This document shows, piece after piece, positions 63,600-64,000 of a DNA stretch of 64,000 nt (its first letter is position 1; the number at the start of each line of letters is the position of its first letter). The position numbers and the translations under genes are program-made. The notes beneath the pieces are model-generated. The model did no database searches. It saw only the letters and a list, made by a program, of their open reading frames with translations, and was not told the origin of the DNA. This stretch comes from an uncultured Tessaracoccus sp. (GTDB lineage Bacteria; Actinomycetota; Actinomycetes; Propionibacteriales; Propionibacteriaceae): NCBI RefSeq assembly GCF_943914565.1, contig NZ_CALUCN010000007.1, positions 1 through 64,000 on the forward strand, read 5' to 3'.

Positions 63600-64000
63600 T
63601 CAGGCCTGGGTGTCGGGCTGGATGTCGATGCGCCAGCCCGTGAGCCGGGCCGCCAGCCGGGCGTTCTGCCCCTCCCGGCCGATCGCCAGCGACAGCTGGT
63701 AGTCCGGCACGATCGCCCGGCAGGCCTTGCCCGCCTTGTCGGTGATGATGACGTTCTGCACCTTCGCCGGGGAGAGCGCGGCCGCGACGAACCGGGCCGG
63801 GTCGTCGGAGTGGTCGACGATGTCGATCTTCTCGTCGCCGAGCTCATTGGTCACGGCCCGCACGCGCTGACCGTTGGGGCCGATGAAGGCGCCCTTGGCG
63901 GAGACGTCCGGGTGGTTGGAGGCCACGGCGATCTTGGTGCGGTGCCCCGCCTCGCGGGCGACCTCCTTGATCTCGACGATGCCCTGGGCGATCTCCGGGA
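63600..64000 (-). CDS. nusA: Transcription factor NusA, C-terminal part
   Basis: The gene enters from the right edge; 133 residues are visible. They hold the end of the KH1 and the KH2 domain: EIAQGIVEIKEVAREAGHRT, KGAFIGPNGQRVRAVTNELG, and LSLAIGREGQNARLAARLTG, ending DIQPDTQA. NusA controls pausing, termination and antitermination. The short C-terminus without acidic repeats is the usual actinobacterial form. Confidence 0.96.
   Translation of the reverse strand, partial: PEIAQGIVEIKEVAREAGHRTKIAVASNHPDVSAKGAFIGPNGQRVRAVTNELGDEKIDIVDHSDDPARFVAAALSPAKVQNVIITDKAGKACRAIVPDYQLSLAIGREGQNARLAARLTGWRIDIQPDTQA

Overview
The window is 64 kb of chromosome from a high-GC Gram-positive bacterium (Actinomycetota). 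Coding is dense, third codon positions are almost all G or C, and GTG starts are common. Gene order matches the actinobacterial core: hrcA-dnaJ-rsmE, hemW, lepA, rpsT, holA, comEC-comEA, leuS, rsfS-nadD-proA, proB-obg-rpmA-rplU, rnj, dapB, pnp-rpsO, ribF-truB-rbfA-infB-rnpM-nusA. Families largely confined to actinobacteria (DUF3097, DUF4192) agree. A member of Propionibacteriales is plausible, but genus and family cannot be settled by reading. There is no phage, insertion sequence, CRISPR array or rRNA. Layout: 1-4.4 kb is a heat-shock repressor operon (hrcA, dnaJ, rsmE, tgt) under a CIRCE operator. 4.4-8.8 kb holds a metallo-beta-lactamase-fold hydrolase, an inositol-phosphatase family enzyme, DUF3097 and a GntR/ABC transporter operon. 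8.8-13.1 kb holds hemW and a divergent carbohydrate ABC transporter. 13.1-23.7 kb is translation, replication and DNA-uptake housekeeping (lepA, rpsT, holA, comEC, comEA, leuS), with a 526-base lepA/rpsT intergenic region that carries a duplicated element with inverted-repeat arms. 23.7-30.1 kb holds a sugar kinase, DUF4192, an L,D-transpeptidase lipoprotein, a DMT transporter and a YgjP-type peptidase, followed by tRNA-Ala(GGC). 30.7-31.6 kb is decayed: acetyltransferase fragments and a frameshifted lipoprotein gene. 31.6-35.1 kb is a tandem pair of PiT phosphate transporters sharing two long identical DNA blocks, with a PHO-box-like array before the upstream copy. 35.2-36.9 kb is a HemC-HemD fusion that lacks the HemC cofactor cysteine. 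37.0-48.2 kb is NAD, proline and ribosome-assembly housekeeping, interrupted between proB and proA by a LacI-controlled sugar ABC operon. 48.4-64 kb is RNA decay, lysine/peptidoglycan synthesis and the nusA-infB operon, plus a zinc metallopeptidase and a DUF2207 membrane protein. How the genes work together: many operon joints are four-base stop/start overlaps (GTGA or ATGA), which indicates translational coupling. Regulation readable from the DNA includes CIRCE, a LacI operator set flanking a promoter, a GntR (YtrA-like) operator, a PHO box, one SOS box at the left edge, strong promoters for rpsT and rplU, a structured pnp leader and several hairpin terminators. The observations that most deserve a second look are the cysteine-less HemC-HemD fusion, the mosaic PiT pair with its PHO box, the duplicated inverted-repeat element between lepA and rpsT, and the Tgt with an altered substrate pocket.
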